Part shown: positions 16,677-24,979 of the stretch, piece after piece
How the letters are laid out: each line of letters starts with the position of its first letter
Position numbering within the stretch: position 1 is the stretch's first letter
NCBI RefSeq assembly: GCF_016756535.1
Contig: NZ_AP023247.1
Coordinates: 1,674,501 to 1,738,500 of the forward strand
Source: Mesorhizobium sp. 131-2-1
Lineage (GTDB): Bacteria; Pseudomonadota; Alphaproteobacteria; Rhizobiales; Rhizobiaceae
Length of the DNA stretch: 64,000 bases
Reading direction: 5' to 3'
Notes under the pieces: model-generated
Told to the model about the DNA's origin: nothing
Database searches by the model: none
Seen by the model: only the letters and a program-made list of their open reading frames with translations
Translations under genes and position numbers: made by a program

Positions 16677-17453
16677 TCACACCTGCAAGATCGAAGAAAC
16701 AAGCAACTGGGTGTAGGGCGCGCGCGGATCGTCGAGCACGCGGTCGGTGAGGCCACTTTCGACAACGCGGCCGTCCTTCATCACCATCATCCGCTGCGAC
16801 AGAAGCCGCGCCACGGCGAGGTCGTGGGTGACGACGATGGCCGCCAGGCCAAGATCGGTGACCAGCCCGCGCAGCAGGTCGAGAAGGCGCGCCTGCACCG
16901 AGACGTCGAGGCCGCCGGTCGGCTCGTCCATGAACACCAGCCGTGGCCCGGTGACGAGGTTGCGGGCGATCTGCAGGCGCTGGCGCATGCCGCCGGAAAA
17001 GGCGCGCGGTTCATCGTCGATGCGGTCCTTGTCGATCTCGACCCGCGACAGCCAGTCGACGGCGGTGGCGCGGATCTTGCCGTAGTGGCGGTCGCCCACC
17101 GCCATCAGCCGCTCGCCGACATTGGCGCCGGCCGACACCGTCATGCGCAGCCCATCCGCCGGGTTCTGATGCACAAAGCCCCAGTCGGTGCGCATCAGGA
17201 AGCGGCGCTCAGCCTCGCTCATGCGGTAGAGCTCGCGGAACTGGCCGTCGCGCATGCGGTAGCTGGCGGTACCTGAAGAGGGCAGCAGCCGGGTCGACAG
17301 GCAGTTGAGCAGCGTCGTCTTGCCGGAGCCGGATTCGCCGACAACCGCCAGCACCTCGCCCGGCCAGAGGTCGAAGCTGACATTCTCGCAGCCGACGCGC
17401 GAGCCGTAGAATTTGGACAGCGCCGAGACGCGCAGCAGCGGTTCGTCGGTCAT
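16677..17453 (-). CDS. phnK: C-P lyase system ATP-binding protein PhnK
   Basis: A 258-residue ABC-ATPase-like protein with Walker A GESGSGKT, signature FSGGMRQRLQIAR and Walker B LVFMDEPTGGLD. In E. coli PhnK docks on the PhnGHIJ core complex next to PhnJ. Its ATG overlaps the phnJ stop codon (ATGA at 17450-17453), so the two are translationally coupled. The longer upstream frame runs inside phnJ and is not real. Confidence 0.93.
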   Translation of the reverse strand: MTDEPLLRVSALSKFYGSRVGCENVSFDLWPGEVLAVVGESGSGKTTLLNCLSTRLLPSSGTASYRMRDGQFRELYRMSEAERRFLMRTDWGFVHQNPADGLRMTVSAGANVGERLMAVGDRHYGKIRATAVDWLSRVEIDKDRIDDEPRAFSGGMRQRLQIARNLVTGPRLVFMDEPTGGLDVSVQARLLDLLRGLVTDLGLAAIVVTHDLAVARLLSQRMMVMKDGRVVESGLTDRVLDDPRAPYTQLLVSSILQV

Positions 17454-18331
17454 TCGGCCGGCTCCATGGTTTCCGGGGCAAGGTGGCCGCGATGGCCTTC
17501 GGCGCGCCGCTTCTCGCAGTGGTCGGTGTCGGAGCAGACGAACATGTGGCCGCCATGGTCGTCGAGGATGACCTCGTCGAGATAGACGTTCTCGGCGGCG
17601 CATAGCGCGCAGGGCTGGTCGAAGGTCTGCACCTCGAAGGGATGGTCCTCGAAATCGAGGCTGACGACATCGGTGAAGGGCGGCACGGCGTAGATGCGCT
17701 TCTCGCGGCCGGCGCCGAACAATTGCAGAGCCGGCGAACGATGCATTTTCGGATTGTCGAATTTCGGCGTCGGCGACGGATCCATCACATAGCGCCCCTC
17801 GACCTTGACTGGATAGGCGTAGGTGGTGGCGATGCGGCCATGCCTGGCGATGTCTTCGTAGAGCTTGACATGCATGAGGCCGTATTCCTCCAGCGCATGC
17901 ATTTTCCGCGTTTCGGTCTCGCGCGGCTCGAGGAAGCGCAGCGGCTCGGGGATCGGCACCTGGTAGACCAGCACCTGGCCCGCGGTCAGTGGATGCTCGG
18001 GGATGCGGTGGCGGGTCTGGATGATCGAGGCTTTGGCCGTCTCAGTGGTGACGGCGACGTTGGCGACCTTTTTGAAGAAGGCACGGATCGAGACGGCATT
18101 GGTGGTGTCGTCGGCGCCCTGGTCGATCACTTTCAGCACATCATCCGGGCCGATGATCGAAGCCGTAACCTGGACGCCGCCGGTGCCCCAGCCATAGGGC
18201 ATCGGCATCTCGCGTGAGGCGAAGGGCACCTGATAGCCGGGAATGGCGATGCCCTTGAGGATCGCGCGGCGGATCATCCGCTTGGTCTGTTCGTCGAGAT
18301 AGGCGAAATTGTAGGTGGCGATGTCGGTCAT
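17450..18331 (-). CDS. phnJ: Carbon-phosphorus lyase PhnJ (radical SAM)
   Basis: A 293-residue catalytic subunit that breaks the C-P bond of ribose-1-phosphonate 5-phosphate. It releases the hydrocarbon and 5-phosphoribosyl 1,2-cyclic phosphate. The four cysteines Cys241, Cys244, Cys266 and Cys272 (Cx2C-x21-C-x5-C) and Gly32 in IPGYQ fall at the same positions as the iron-sulfur ligands, thiyl cysteine and glycyl radical of the E. coli enzyme. The ATG at 18331 is preferred; a GTG nine bases earlier is also possible. A 277-bp gap containing a small plus-strand frame separates it from fosX upstream. Confidence 0.95.
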   Translation of the reverse strand: MTDIATYNFAYLDEQTKRMIRRAILKGIAIPGYQVPFASREMPMPYGWGTGGVQVTASIIGPDDVLKVIDQGADDTTNAVSIRAFFKKVANVAVTTETAKASIIQTRHRIPEHPLTAGQVLVYQVPIPEPLRFLEPRETETRKMHALEEYGLMHVKLYEDIARHGRIATTYAYPVKVEGRYVMDPSPTPKFDNPKMHRSPALQLFGAGREKRIYAVPPFTDVVSLDFEDHPFEVQTFDQPCALCAAENVYLDEVILDDHGGHMFVCSDTDHCEKRRAEGHRGHLAPETMEPAE

Positions 18332-18396
18332 GGCGATCACATCCGCTTCGTGCTACCGAATTGACTTGCAAGGCGTGGAAACCGGACCAGATCGAA

Positions 18397-18606
18397 ATGA
18401 ATTCTGCCGGATGGTTGCACCTCGGGATCGTGTTGCTGGCGTTCGCCGGCGCCATCGTATTCTTCCTTCGGAGCACGATTTTTCCGGCGCCAAGGGACGG
18501 TTCCCACAATTCCGAAAGTTGGTACGGCGGCGGTGGCTCCGAGGGCCAAAGTGGACATTCCCACGATAGCAGTGGGCACGCGGGTCACGGTGGCGGAGAT
18601 AGCTGA
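18397..18606 (+). CDS. Possible small membrane protein on the opposite strand inside the phn operon
   Basis: A 69-residue frame starting MNSAGWLHLGIVLLAFAGAI. It has one N-terminal membrane segment (about 5-25) and a Gly/Ser/His-rich tail ending GHSHDSSGHAGHGGGDS. The composition looks like a real small membrane protein, not a random frame. No good ribosome-binding site is visible. It fills almost exactly the gap between phnJ and fosX and ends two bases before the fosX stop. Bases 18470-18520 resemble a degraded copy of the TTTTCCG...GGTTCCCAC palindromic repeat, so part of the frame may derive from a repeat. Confidence 0.4.
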   Translation: MNSAGWLHLGIVLLAFAGAIVFFLRSTIFPAPRDGSHNSESWYGGGGSEGQSGHSHDSSGHAGHGGGDS

Positions 18607-18608
18607 GC

Positions 18609-19028
18609 TCACTGCGCGGCCTCCAGTTCCTTGGCGTAGCGCGCCAGCCGCTCAGCGAGCGTGCCGGTGTGCAACTCGAACATGCGGTTGTCGTCGTCGT
18701 AGAAATAAATCGAGCGGCCTTCGCCCTTGACGCGCGGGCGCGGCGGGCGCATTTCGAGGCCGAACTTCCTGACGCGGTCGGCGTAGCGGTCGAAATCGGC
18801 CTCGTCGATCTTGAAAGCGATGTGGTTGTAGCTGCGCTCGGGCAGCGGTTCGCCCTCCATGATGGCGATCCAGATGTCGCCGATCAGGAAGAATTTTTCG
18901 CGCGACAGTGAGAATTGCCGGGCACCGCTGTCATAGACCTCGCGCGCGTCGAAGATGCCGGTCAGGATCTCGCTCATGCGGTCGAGATCGCGCACGACGA
19001 AGGTCATGTGGGACAGGCCCTCGATCAT
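18609..19028 (-). CDS. fosX: FosX-type VOC metalloenzyme (fosfomycin epoxide hydrolase family)
   Basis: A 139-residue vicinal-oxygen-chelate protein. Probable metal ligands are His7 (SHMTF), the His in YNHIAF and the Glu in MFELHTG. Conserved polar residues sit in GRSIYFYDDDN. It matches the FosX family that hydrates the epoxide of fosfomycin, itself a phosphonate. A FosX homologue inside a phn operon is known in Mesorhizobium loti and has weak fosfomycin activity, suggesting a native role in phosphonate metabolism. Its ATG overlaps the phnI stop codon by four bases. Confidence 0.85.
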   Translation of the reverse strand: MIEGLSHMTFVVRDLDRMSEILTGIFDAREVYDSGARQFSLSREKFFLIGDIWIAIMEGEPLPERSYNHIAFKIDEADFDRYADRVRKFGLEMRPPRPRVKGEGRSIYFYDDDNRMFELHTGTLAERLARYAKELEAAQ

Positions 19029-20137
19029 TCGGCGGCCTCCCGCTTCTCCTCGCCCGTGCGGTGATTTTCGCGGGCGTCGTGCTCTGCGCGCATGCGGCGC
19101 ACCAGGTCGAGCTCGGCCTGGAAGTCGACATAGTGCGGCAGCTTCAGATGCTCGACGAAGCCGGTGGCCTGGACATTGTCGGAATGCGAGATAACGAACT
19201 CCTCGTCCTGCGCGGCGGCGACGACGTCCTCGCCGAACTCGCTTGCCCGCAAGGCACGGTCGCAGAGCGCCATCGCCATCGCCTTGCGTTCGCTCTGGCC
19301 GAAGACGAGGCCGTAGCCACGGGTGAATTGCGGCGGCGCCTTGGCCGAACCCTTGAACTGGTTGACCATCTGGCATTCGGTGACACGGATAGAGCCAAGC
19401 GGCACCGCGAAGGGCAATTCCGGCACGTCGAGCTCCAGCTCGACCTCACCGATGCGGACCTCGCCGACAAAGGGATGGTTGCGGGCGTAGCCGCGCTGGG
19501 TGGAATAGCCGAGCGCCAGCAGAAAACCTTCGTCGCCGCGCGACAGCGCCTGCAAGCGGATGTCGCGCGCCATCGGGAACTGCAGCGGCTCGCGAGTGAT
19601 GTCGCCGGGGACGTGGTCGCCGGGCATGTCGCCGTCAGCCTCGATCAGGCCTTCGCGGGCGAGGATCGCCGAGACGCGCGGCATGGGTTCGGCTTCGGTG
19701 CTGCGCTGGGCGGGGTCGGCGACGTCGCCGCCGGCGGCAAGTTCGGGGTCGAGCAGCCGATGCGTGTAGTCGAAGGTCGGGCCGAGCAACTGGCCGCCGG
19801 GCAGGTCCTTATAGGTCGCCGACACCCGCCGCTCGACCAGCATCGTGGCGGTGTCGATGGCCCTCGTGTAGCCGAAGCGGGGCAGCGTGGTGCGATAGGC
19901 GCGGATGAGGAAGATCGCCTCGATCATGTCGCCGCGCGCCTGGACGATGGCGAGCGCCGCCAGCTCGCGGTCGTGGAGCGATCCCTCGCTCATCACCCGG
20001 TCGACGCCGAGCGCCAGCTGCTCGACGATCTGGTCGAGGCGCAATGCCGGCACAGAGCGGTCGCCGCGCCGGCGATCGGCAAGCAGGCGGTGCGCGTTGG
20101 CAATCGCGGCCTCGCCGCCCTTCACCGCGACATACAT
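19025..20137 (-). CDS. phnI: C-P lyase core subunit PhnI
   Basis: A 370-residue protein, close to the E. coli length. With PhnG, H and L it displaces adenine from MgATP with phosphonate, giving ribose-1-phosphonate 5-triphosphate. The N-terminus (MYVAVKGGEAAIANAHRLL) and the segments YGLVFGQSERKAMAMALCD and SHSDNVQATGFVEHLKLPHY are characteristic. It starts one base after the phnH stop codon and overlaps fosX by four bases, so it sits in the tightly coupled G-H-I-fosX part of the operon. Confidence 0.94.
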   Translation of the reverse strand: MYVAVKGGEAAIANAHRLLADRRRGDRSVPALRLDQIVEQLALGVDRVMSEGSLHDRELAALAIVQARGDMIEAIFLIRAYRTTLPRFGYTRAIDTATMLVERRVSATYKDLPGGQLLGPTFDYTHRLLDPELAAGGDVADPAQRSTEAEPMPRVSAILAREGLIEADGDMPGDHVPGDITREPLQFPMARDIRLQALSRGDEGFLLALGYSTQRGYARNHPFVGEVRIGEVELELDVPELPFAVPLGSIRVTECQMVNQFKGSAKAPPQFTRGYGLVFGQSERKAMAMALCDRALRASEFGEDVVAAAQDEEFVISHSDNVQATGFVEHLKLPHYVDFQAELDLVRRMRAEHDARENHRTGEEKREAAE

Positions 20138-20138
20138 G

Positions 20139-20744
20139 TCAGGCCTCCATCGTCTTGATGCGGGTGGTGCGCGGCAGGCAGGCGAGGCTATCTGGCGCGG
20201 CCAGGATGATGTCGACGCCGCGCGGAAAACGCTGGTTGTTCTGCTTCCATTGCTCGATGAAGTGGCGCGGCATCGCAGCCGGCGCGACCATCGCCATCTT
20301 CTCGATGCCGGGCCCTTCGAGCAGCAGAGGCACGCCCGAGACCAGATCGCCGACCGCGAGGATCAACGTCGTCGAGCGATCGGGATACTCCTGCGTGCCT
20401 TGCGAAAAGCCGTCCAGCGCCATCATCTCCGCCGGCCTGGCTACAATCGCGAAATGCGCGTCGGCCGGCGTGTTGGCTAGCGGCGCGCCAGTATGGAAGC
20501 CGAGCCAGGACTTGACCGATGGCTCGGCCTGCAAGGCCGGATCGAGCCAGAGCGGGGTGTCGTTGTCGCAGAGCGCCAGCGCCACCGCGCCTGACGTCGC
20601 CGACAGCGGCGCCGGCGGACGGGCAAGGGCTGGCAAGGGCTGCACGCTGCCAGGCCGCGCCATCGCGTCCATGATGGCGCGAAACACCGTCTGGGCATTG
20701 AACACCGGATCGGCGAAGCCGCCTTCGATCGATTGCGTCTCCAT
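20139..20744 (-). CDS. phnH: C-P lyase core subunit PhnH
   Basis: A 201-residue subunit of the PhnGHIJ core complex. The start METQSIEGGFADPVFNAQTV and the segment FRAIMDAMARPGSVQPLP are typical, as is the late PRGVDIILAAPDSLACLPRTT. GAGAGGA precedes the ATG, which overlaps the phnG stop codon by one base (TGATG). The fold is PLP-transferase-like but lacks the cofactor lysine in characterised members, so it is thought to have a structural or substrate-binding role. Confidence 0.93.
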   Translation of the reverse strand: METQSIEGGFADPVFNAQTVFRAIMDAMARPGSVQPLPALARPPAPLSATSGAVALALCDNDTPLWLDPALQAEPSVKSWLGFHTGAPLANTPADAHFAIVARPAEMMALDGFSQGTQEYPDRSTTLILAVGDLVSGVPLLLEGPGIEKMAMVAPAAMPRHFIEQWKQNNQRFPRGVDIILAAPDSLACLPRTTRIKTMEA

Positions 20745-21205
20745 CAGTCCTCTCCGCGCACCATGGTGAAGAAATCCACTTTCGTCGCCGCCGTCTCGGC
20801 GCGGCGTTTCTCGCGTGCCCCGGCGAGCGCCTCCCGCAGCGGCGCGATCACTCTGGTCTCGACCGCCTCGCGATGGGCCGGGTCCTGCCAGAGCGCGTCG
20901 GCGATCGCGGCCAGCTTCGCCTTCTGCCTGTCGCGGCCGAGCGCATAGCAATGGCCGACCTGGCCGGAGGGCAGCCGCACCGTGGCGCGGGTCACCGTCG
21001 CCTCGCCGACATTGAAGGGCGCGCCGCCGCCGCCGATGCGGCCGCGCACCGTCACCAGGCCGGTTTCGGGGCCGCGCAGCAGCTCGGCTTCCAATGGCAG
21101 GCCGGCCTCGCTCCAGAGCCGGGCGAGATCGTCGCCGCTGGACTGCACCAGCGTCGCCATCGCCGCCTTGCGCCCGGCCTGCTCGCGCGCTTCCTGTCCT
21201 CGCAT
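20744..21205 (-). CDS. phnG: C-P lyase core subunit PhnG
   Basis: A 153-residue subunit and the first gene of the C-P lyase operon. Family segments include VRGRIGGGGAPFNVGEATVTRA and GHCYALGRDRQKAKLAAIADAL near residues 50-105. GAGGGAG lies eight bases before the ATG. Upstream on the minus strand a TATAAT at 21260-21265 and the 20-bp palindrome at 21232-21251 form a plausible promoter with an operator at the start point, expected to be read by the divergent PhnF. Confidence 0.93.
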   Translation of the reverse strand: MRGQEAREQAGRKAAMATLVQSSGDDLARLWSEAGLPLEAELLRGPETGLVTVRGRIGGGGAPFNVGEATVTRATVRLPSGQVGHCYALGRDRQKAKLAAIADALWQDPAHREAVETRVIAPLREALAGAREKRRAETAATKVDFFTMVRGED

Positions 21206-21231
21206 GGCAGCACTCCCTCGATTGGGTAAAT

Positions 21232-21251
21232 TTGTCTATTGATATAGACAA
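21232..21251. promoter_or_regulatory. Candidate PhnF operator
   Basis: The dyad TTGTCTAT (21232-21239) and ATAGACAA (21244-21251) has perfect 8-bp arms and a 4-base spacer. It lies between phnG and divergent phnF, just downstream of a TATAAT on the phnG side. HutC-subfamily GntR regulators use dyads of this kind. Confidence 0.65.
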
Positions 21252-21345
21252 CTATACAAATTATACGCATTAGCTAGCGCGAGTCCATGACGGGTGGATG
21301 ACACCTGCGAAAAGTCTGGGGCGGGTGGGAGAGCCGGGGGCGGAA

Positions 21346-22095
21346 ATGAGTGGGCAGCAGGTGGCCAGCATCGAGCGGCGCAGCGGCGTTTCGTTGTGGC
21401 GGCAGATCGCCGATCAGATTTTGCAAGGGATCGCCGCCGGCGACTTCGCAGAGAACGCGGCGCTGCCGCCGGAAATGGCGCTCGCCGAACGCTACGGCGT
21501 CAACCGGCATACGGTGCGCAGCGCCATTGCGGCGCTGGTGCAGGAAGGCGTGCTCAGGGCCGAGCAGGGCCGCGGCACCTTCGTCTTGTCGCGCAAGCGG
21601 CTCTCCTACCCGATCGGCGCCCGCACGCGCTTCTCGACCGGCCTGCAAGGGCAGACGAGCGAACGGCATATTGCCTTGCTCGCCTCATCCGTCGAGCCCG
21701 CCAGCCGGCGCATCGCCGACGCCTTGAAGCTTGCCAGGGGATCGGGCGTGCTCCGCCTGGAGACGCGCGGCGAAGCCGATGGCCATCCGGTGTCACGCGC
21801 CACCGCCTGGTTCGACGCCAAACGCTTCGCCGGCATCGACGCCGCCATGGCGGAGACCGGATCGATCACTGCCTCGCTCAAGCGCTTCGGCATCAACGAT
21901 TATCTCAGGCAGTCGACGGTGCTGTCGGCGCGCCATGCCGATGCCGCCGATCTTGTCGATCTCGACCTGCAGCCCGGCGCCATCGTGCTGGTCACGGTGG
22001 CGGTCAACGTCACGCTCGACGGTCAGCCGATCCAGTTTTCGGAGTCGCGGTTTCCGGCGGAGCGGGTCGAGCTCAAATTGTCGGCCAACGACTAA
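21346..22095 (+). CDS. phnF: Phosphonate-cluster GntR/HutC regulator PhnF
   Basis: A protein of about 249 residues. The winged helix includes LPPEMALAERYGVNRHTVRS. A UTRA-type effector domain follows, with the pattern GEADGHPVSRATAWFDA and DGQPIQFSESRFPAERVEL. It is divergent from phnG and likely represses the C-P lyase operon and itself through the palindrome at 21232-21251. The start at 21346 follows GGGGGCGGAA; an ATG at 21298 would add 16 residues but abuts its purine run. Its stop overlaps the convergent lactonase stop by four bases. Confidence 0.88.
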   Translation: MSGQQVASIERRSGVSLWRQIADQILQGIAAGDFAENAALPPEMALAERYGVNRHTVRSAIAALVQEGVLRAEQGRGTFVLSRKRLSYPIGARTRFSTGLQGQTSERHIALLASSVEPASRRIADALKLARGSGVLRLETRGEADGHPVSRATAWFDAKRFAGIDAAMAETGSITASLKRFGINDYLRQSTVLSARHADAADLVDLDLQPGAIVLVTVAVNVTLDGQPIQFSESRFPAERVELKLSAND

Positions 22096-22922
22096 CTGAT
22101 GCCGTAAAACCGCGCGGCGGTGCCGCCGAAGACAGCGTCCTGTTCCGCCGGCGAAAGGCCTGCCAGAATCTCCTTCGCCGCGGCCAGCCAATTCTCGTAG
22201 GTGGCCGCCAGCTCGCACACCGGCCAGTCGCTGCCGAACATCAGCCGGTCCGGCCCGAAGCAGGCGAGAAGGTGGTCGGCGTAGGGCTTCAAGCCGGCGA
22301 TCGACCAGTTCGGGCCGGCCTCGGTGACGAGCCCGGAGAATTTGCAGACGACCGACGGCCGCTTCGCCAGGGCCGCCATGTCGCTCGCCCAAGGTTCGAG
22401 GATGCCCTTGGCGATGAAGGGTTTTGCCGCGTGGTCGACAACGATGGGCAAGTCCGGCATGTGGTCGGCCAATGCCGCCACCACCGGCAGGTGGCGCGGC
22501 TGCGCCAGCGCGTCGAAACGCAGGCCGAGTTTCGGCAGAAGCTTCAGCGCCGCGAGCTGCTTTGGCTTCAGGATGTCGAATGTGTCGTCGATGTCCTGCA
22601 GCATCGGCCTGATGCCGCGGAATTTTGGCCGCGCCGCCAGCCGTCGCAACGTCGCTTCGACATCGTTGGCGTCGAGATCGACCCAGCCGACCACCGCCGC
22701 GATGCTGTCGTCCTCGTCGGCGAGGTCGAGCATGAATTCGGTTTCGGCGACGGTGGCTGCTGCCTGCACGACAACAGTGCGGGCGATGCCGGCGGCCTGC
22801 AGATGCGGCTTGAGGTCGGCCGGGAAGACGTCGCGCACGATCGGCGCGACATGCGGTCCCATCCAGGAATAGTCGCCGCGCGCGATCTCCCAGTAATGCT
22901 GGTGCGCGTCAATCTTCAGCAT
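22092..22922 (-). CDS. Amidohydrolase-2 family lactonase (sugar lactone hydrolase)
   Basis: A 276-residue metal-dependent TIM barrel starting MLKIDAHQHYWEIARGDYSW. The HxH-type strand-1 site (DAHQH), IVVDHAAKPF and the late FGSDWPVCE aspartate are family features. Relatives include 2-pyrone-4,6-dicarboxylate lactonase and L-fucono/L-rhamnono/L-galactono-lactonases. With an aldose 1-dehydrogenase in the same cluster, opening of the resulting aldonolactone is the most likely role. It is the last gene of the cluster, four bases from the zinc dehydrogenase. Confidence 0.82.
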   Translation of the reverse strand: MLKIDAHQHYWEIARGDYSWMGPHVAPIVRDVFPADLKPHLQAAGIARTVVVQAAATVAETEFMLDLADEDDSIAAVVGWVDLDANDVEATLRRLAARPKFRGIRPMLQDIDDTFDILKPKQLAALKLLPKLGLRFDALAQPRHLPVVAALADHMPDLPIVVDHAAKPFIAKGILEPWASDMAALAKRPSVVCKFSGLVTEAGPNWSIAGLKPYADHLLACFGPDRLMFGSDWPVCELAATYENWLAAAKEILAGLSPAEQDAVFGGTAARFYGIS

Positions 22923-22926
22923 GGTC

Positions 22927-23943
22927 CTACCCGACTTCGATGACGGCCTTGATCAGGCCGGATTTCTCATGCGCCCATCTTGCGAGATCGCGGGGGGTGC
23001 CGGCAAGGGTGGTGCGGTGGGTGACGAGCTTGGCCATCGGCACCGCGCCGCCGCGGATCGAGGCCGCGACATGATCGAAGTCGGCGCTGAGCGCGTTGCG
23101 GCTGCCGATCAACGTCATCTCGCGCTTGTGGAATTCAGGGTCGGAGAAGGTGATGTCGTCCTTGACGACGCTGACCAGGACGAGGCTGCCGCCATGCGCG
23201 ACGTGGGCGAAGGCCGACTGCACCGACTGCGTGTTGCCGGTGGCATCGAAGACCACGTCGAAACCTTCGCCGCCGGTCGCTTCGCGCACCAGGTCGGCCG
23301 CCGCTTGCCGCGAGCCGTCGAGCGATGCAAAGCCGAGCTCGCTTTCGGCAAAGCGCAGGCGCTCACTGCTCATGTCGAGCAGGCTGACATCGAGGCCGGC
23401 GATGCGGGCAAACAGCGCGGTGCCGAGCCCGATCGGGCCGGCGCCGATGACCAACGCCCTGGCGCCAGGCTCAGCCTGCACGCGGCGCACCGCATGCGCG
23501 CCGATGGCCAGGAACTCGACCGCGGCGGCATCGGCCAGCGACAGGCCGTTCGCCGGATAGAGATTTTGCGCCGGCACCAGGATCTCCTCGCACATGGCGC
23601 CGTCGCGATGGACGCCGAGCACTTCGATCCTGACGCAGCAATTCGGCTTGCCTTTGCGGCAGGCGATGCATTTGCCGCATGCGAGATAGGGATTGATAAT
23701 GACCGCCTCGCCGACGCTCAGCGCGACACCTTCGCCGGTCTCGACAACCGTGCCGGAGACCTCGTGGCCCATGATGCGCGGATAGGCGAGGAACGGGTGC
23801 TTGCCTTCGAAGATGTGGTAGTCGGTGCCGCAGATGCCGACATGGCTGACGGCCACCCGCGCCCAGCCGGCAGGCGGCGCCCCCGGCGCCGGGCGGTCCT
23901 CGAGGACAAGATCGCCGGGCGAGCGGCAGACGACTGCTTTCAT
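22927..23943 (-). CDS. Zinc-dependent alcohol/polyol dehydrogenase (MDR family)
   Basis: A 338-residue medium-chain dehydrogenase. Catalytic zinc ligands lie in GICGTDYH and MGHEVSG. The structural zinc lobe is CGKCIACRKGKPNCC, and the nucleotide-binding turn is VIGAGPIGLGTALF near residue 165. It resembles L-idonate and L-galactonate 5-dehydrogenases. In this cluster it could oxidise an aldonate such as L-galactonate at C5, or a keto-deoxy acid further along. Which one is not decided by sequence. Confidence 0.85.
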   Translation of the reverse strand: MKAVVCRSPGDLVLEDRPAPGAPPAGWARVAVSHVGICGTDYHIFEGKHPFLAYPRIMGHEVSGTVVETGEGVALSVGEAVIINPYLACGKCIACRKGKPNCCVRIEVLGVHRDGAMCEEILVPAQNLYPANGLSLADAAAVEFLAIGAHAVRRVQAEPGARALVIGAGPIGLGTALFARIAGLDVSLLDMSSERLRFAESELGFASLDGSRQAAADLVREATGGEGFDVVFDATGNTQSVQSAFAHVAHGGSLVLVSVVKDDITFSDPEFHKREMTLIGSRNALSADFDHVAASIRGGAVPMAKLVTHRTTLAGTPRDLARWAHEKSGLIKAVIEVG

Positions 23944-24013
23944 GCTTCAATCCAGTCTGTTGATGGGGCCGCCGGCACTCGAGCTGTCGCGAGGGCCGGC
24001 GGTCGAGGTCAGC

Positions 24014-24979
24014 CTACTTGCCGCGGCGGCGCAGCCCGTCGAAATAGACGATGACGATGATCAGCACGCCGGTGATGATGCGCTGCCAGAAGGCGTTGAC
24101 GTTCAAAAGGTTGGCGCCGTTGTTGATGGTGGCGAGGATGAAGGCGCCGAGCAACGGCCCGTGCACGGAGCCGACCGCGCCGAACAGCGAGGTGCCGCCG
24201 ATCACCGAAGAGGCGATCGCCTGCAGTTCCCAGCCCTCGGCCTGGGTCGGATTGCCGATGCCGATGCGCGAGGCGAGCAGCACGCCGACGAAAGCGGCGC
24301 ACAGGCCGGACAGCGTATAGGCCATGTAGATGGTGCGCTGGACATTGACGCCCGACAGGCGCGAGGCCTCGGCGTTGGAGCCGACCGAGAACAGGTAACG
24401 GCCCCAGCGGCTGTGGTGCAGGAAGATGTAGGCCGGGATGCCGACCAGGATCACCATCCAGAACAGATTGGGGATGCCGACGAAGGAATTGCGCGAGAAT
24501 TCCTGGAAGGCATCGTTGTTGATCGAGATCGAATTGCCGTTGGTCATCAGCAGGCCGATGCCGCGCAGCGAGGTCAGCGTCGCCAGCGTGATGATGAAGG
24601 GCGGCAGGCCCATCCTGACGATGCCGAAACCGTGAAACAGGCCGATGGCGACGCCGACCAGCAAGGTGATCAGGATCGCGGCGAAGACCGGCACGCCGGC
24701 ATTGATCAGCATCGCCGTGATGACGGTGGCGAAACCGACCACGGCGCCGACCGAAAGGTCGATGCCGCCGGTGATGATAACGAAGGTCTGCCCGACCGCC
24801 AGGATGGCGATCATCGAACCCTGACGCAGCAGGTTGGAGATGTTGTTGGCCGAGGCAAAGCTCTGCGTCGTCACCGACAGGATGACCCACAACAGAACCA
24901 GCAGCGCCAGCAGCGTCAGCCCGAACAGGGCGTTGTAGTTGCGCTTCGGCTTTTCAGCCGCGATCGCCTCGGTGCTCAT
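24014..24979 (-). CDS. Ribose-type sugar ABC transporter permease (RbsC-like)
   Basis: A 321-residue CUT2 permease with eight to ten membrane segments. The family hallmark VIITGGIDLSVGAVVGFATV lies near residues 67-86, and SSVIGGTSLFGAVGSVHGPLLGA near residues 250-275. Its ATG overlaps the ATPase gene stop by four bases. It forms the pore of the importer with the RbsA-like and RbsB-like neighbours. Confidence 0.92.
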   Translation of the reverse strand: MSTEAIAAEKPKRNYNALFGLTLLALLVLLWVILSVTTQSFASANNISNLLRQGSMIAILAVGQTFVIITGGIDLSVGAVVGFATVITAMLINAGVPVFAAILITLLVGVAIGLFHGFGIVRMGLPPFIITLATLTSLRGIGLLMTNGNSISINNDAFQEFSRNSFVGIPNLFWMVILVGIPAYIFLHHSRWGRYLFSVGSNAEASRLSGVNVQRTIYMAYTLSGLCAAFVGVLLASRIGIGNPTQAEGWELQAIASSVIGGTSLFGAVGSVHGPLLGAFILATINNGANLLNVNAFWQRIITGVLIIVIVYFDGLRRRGK

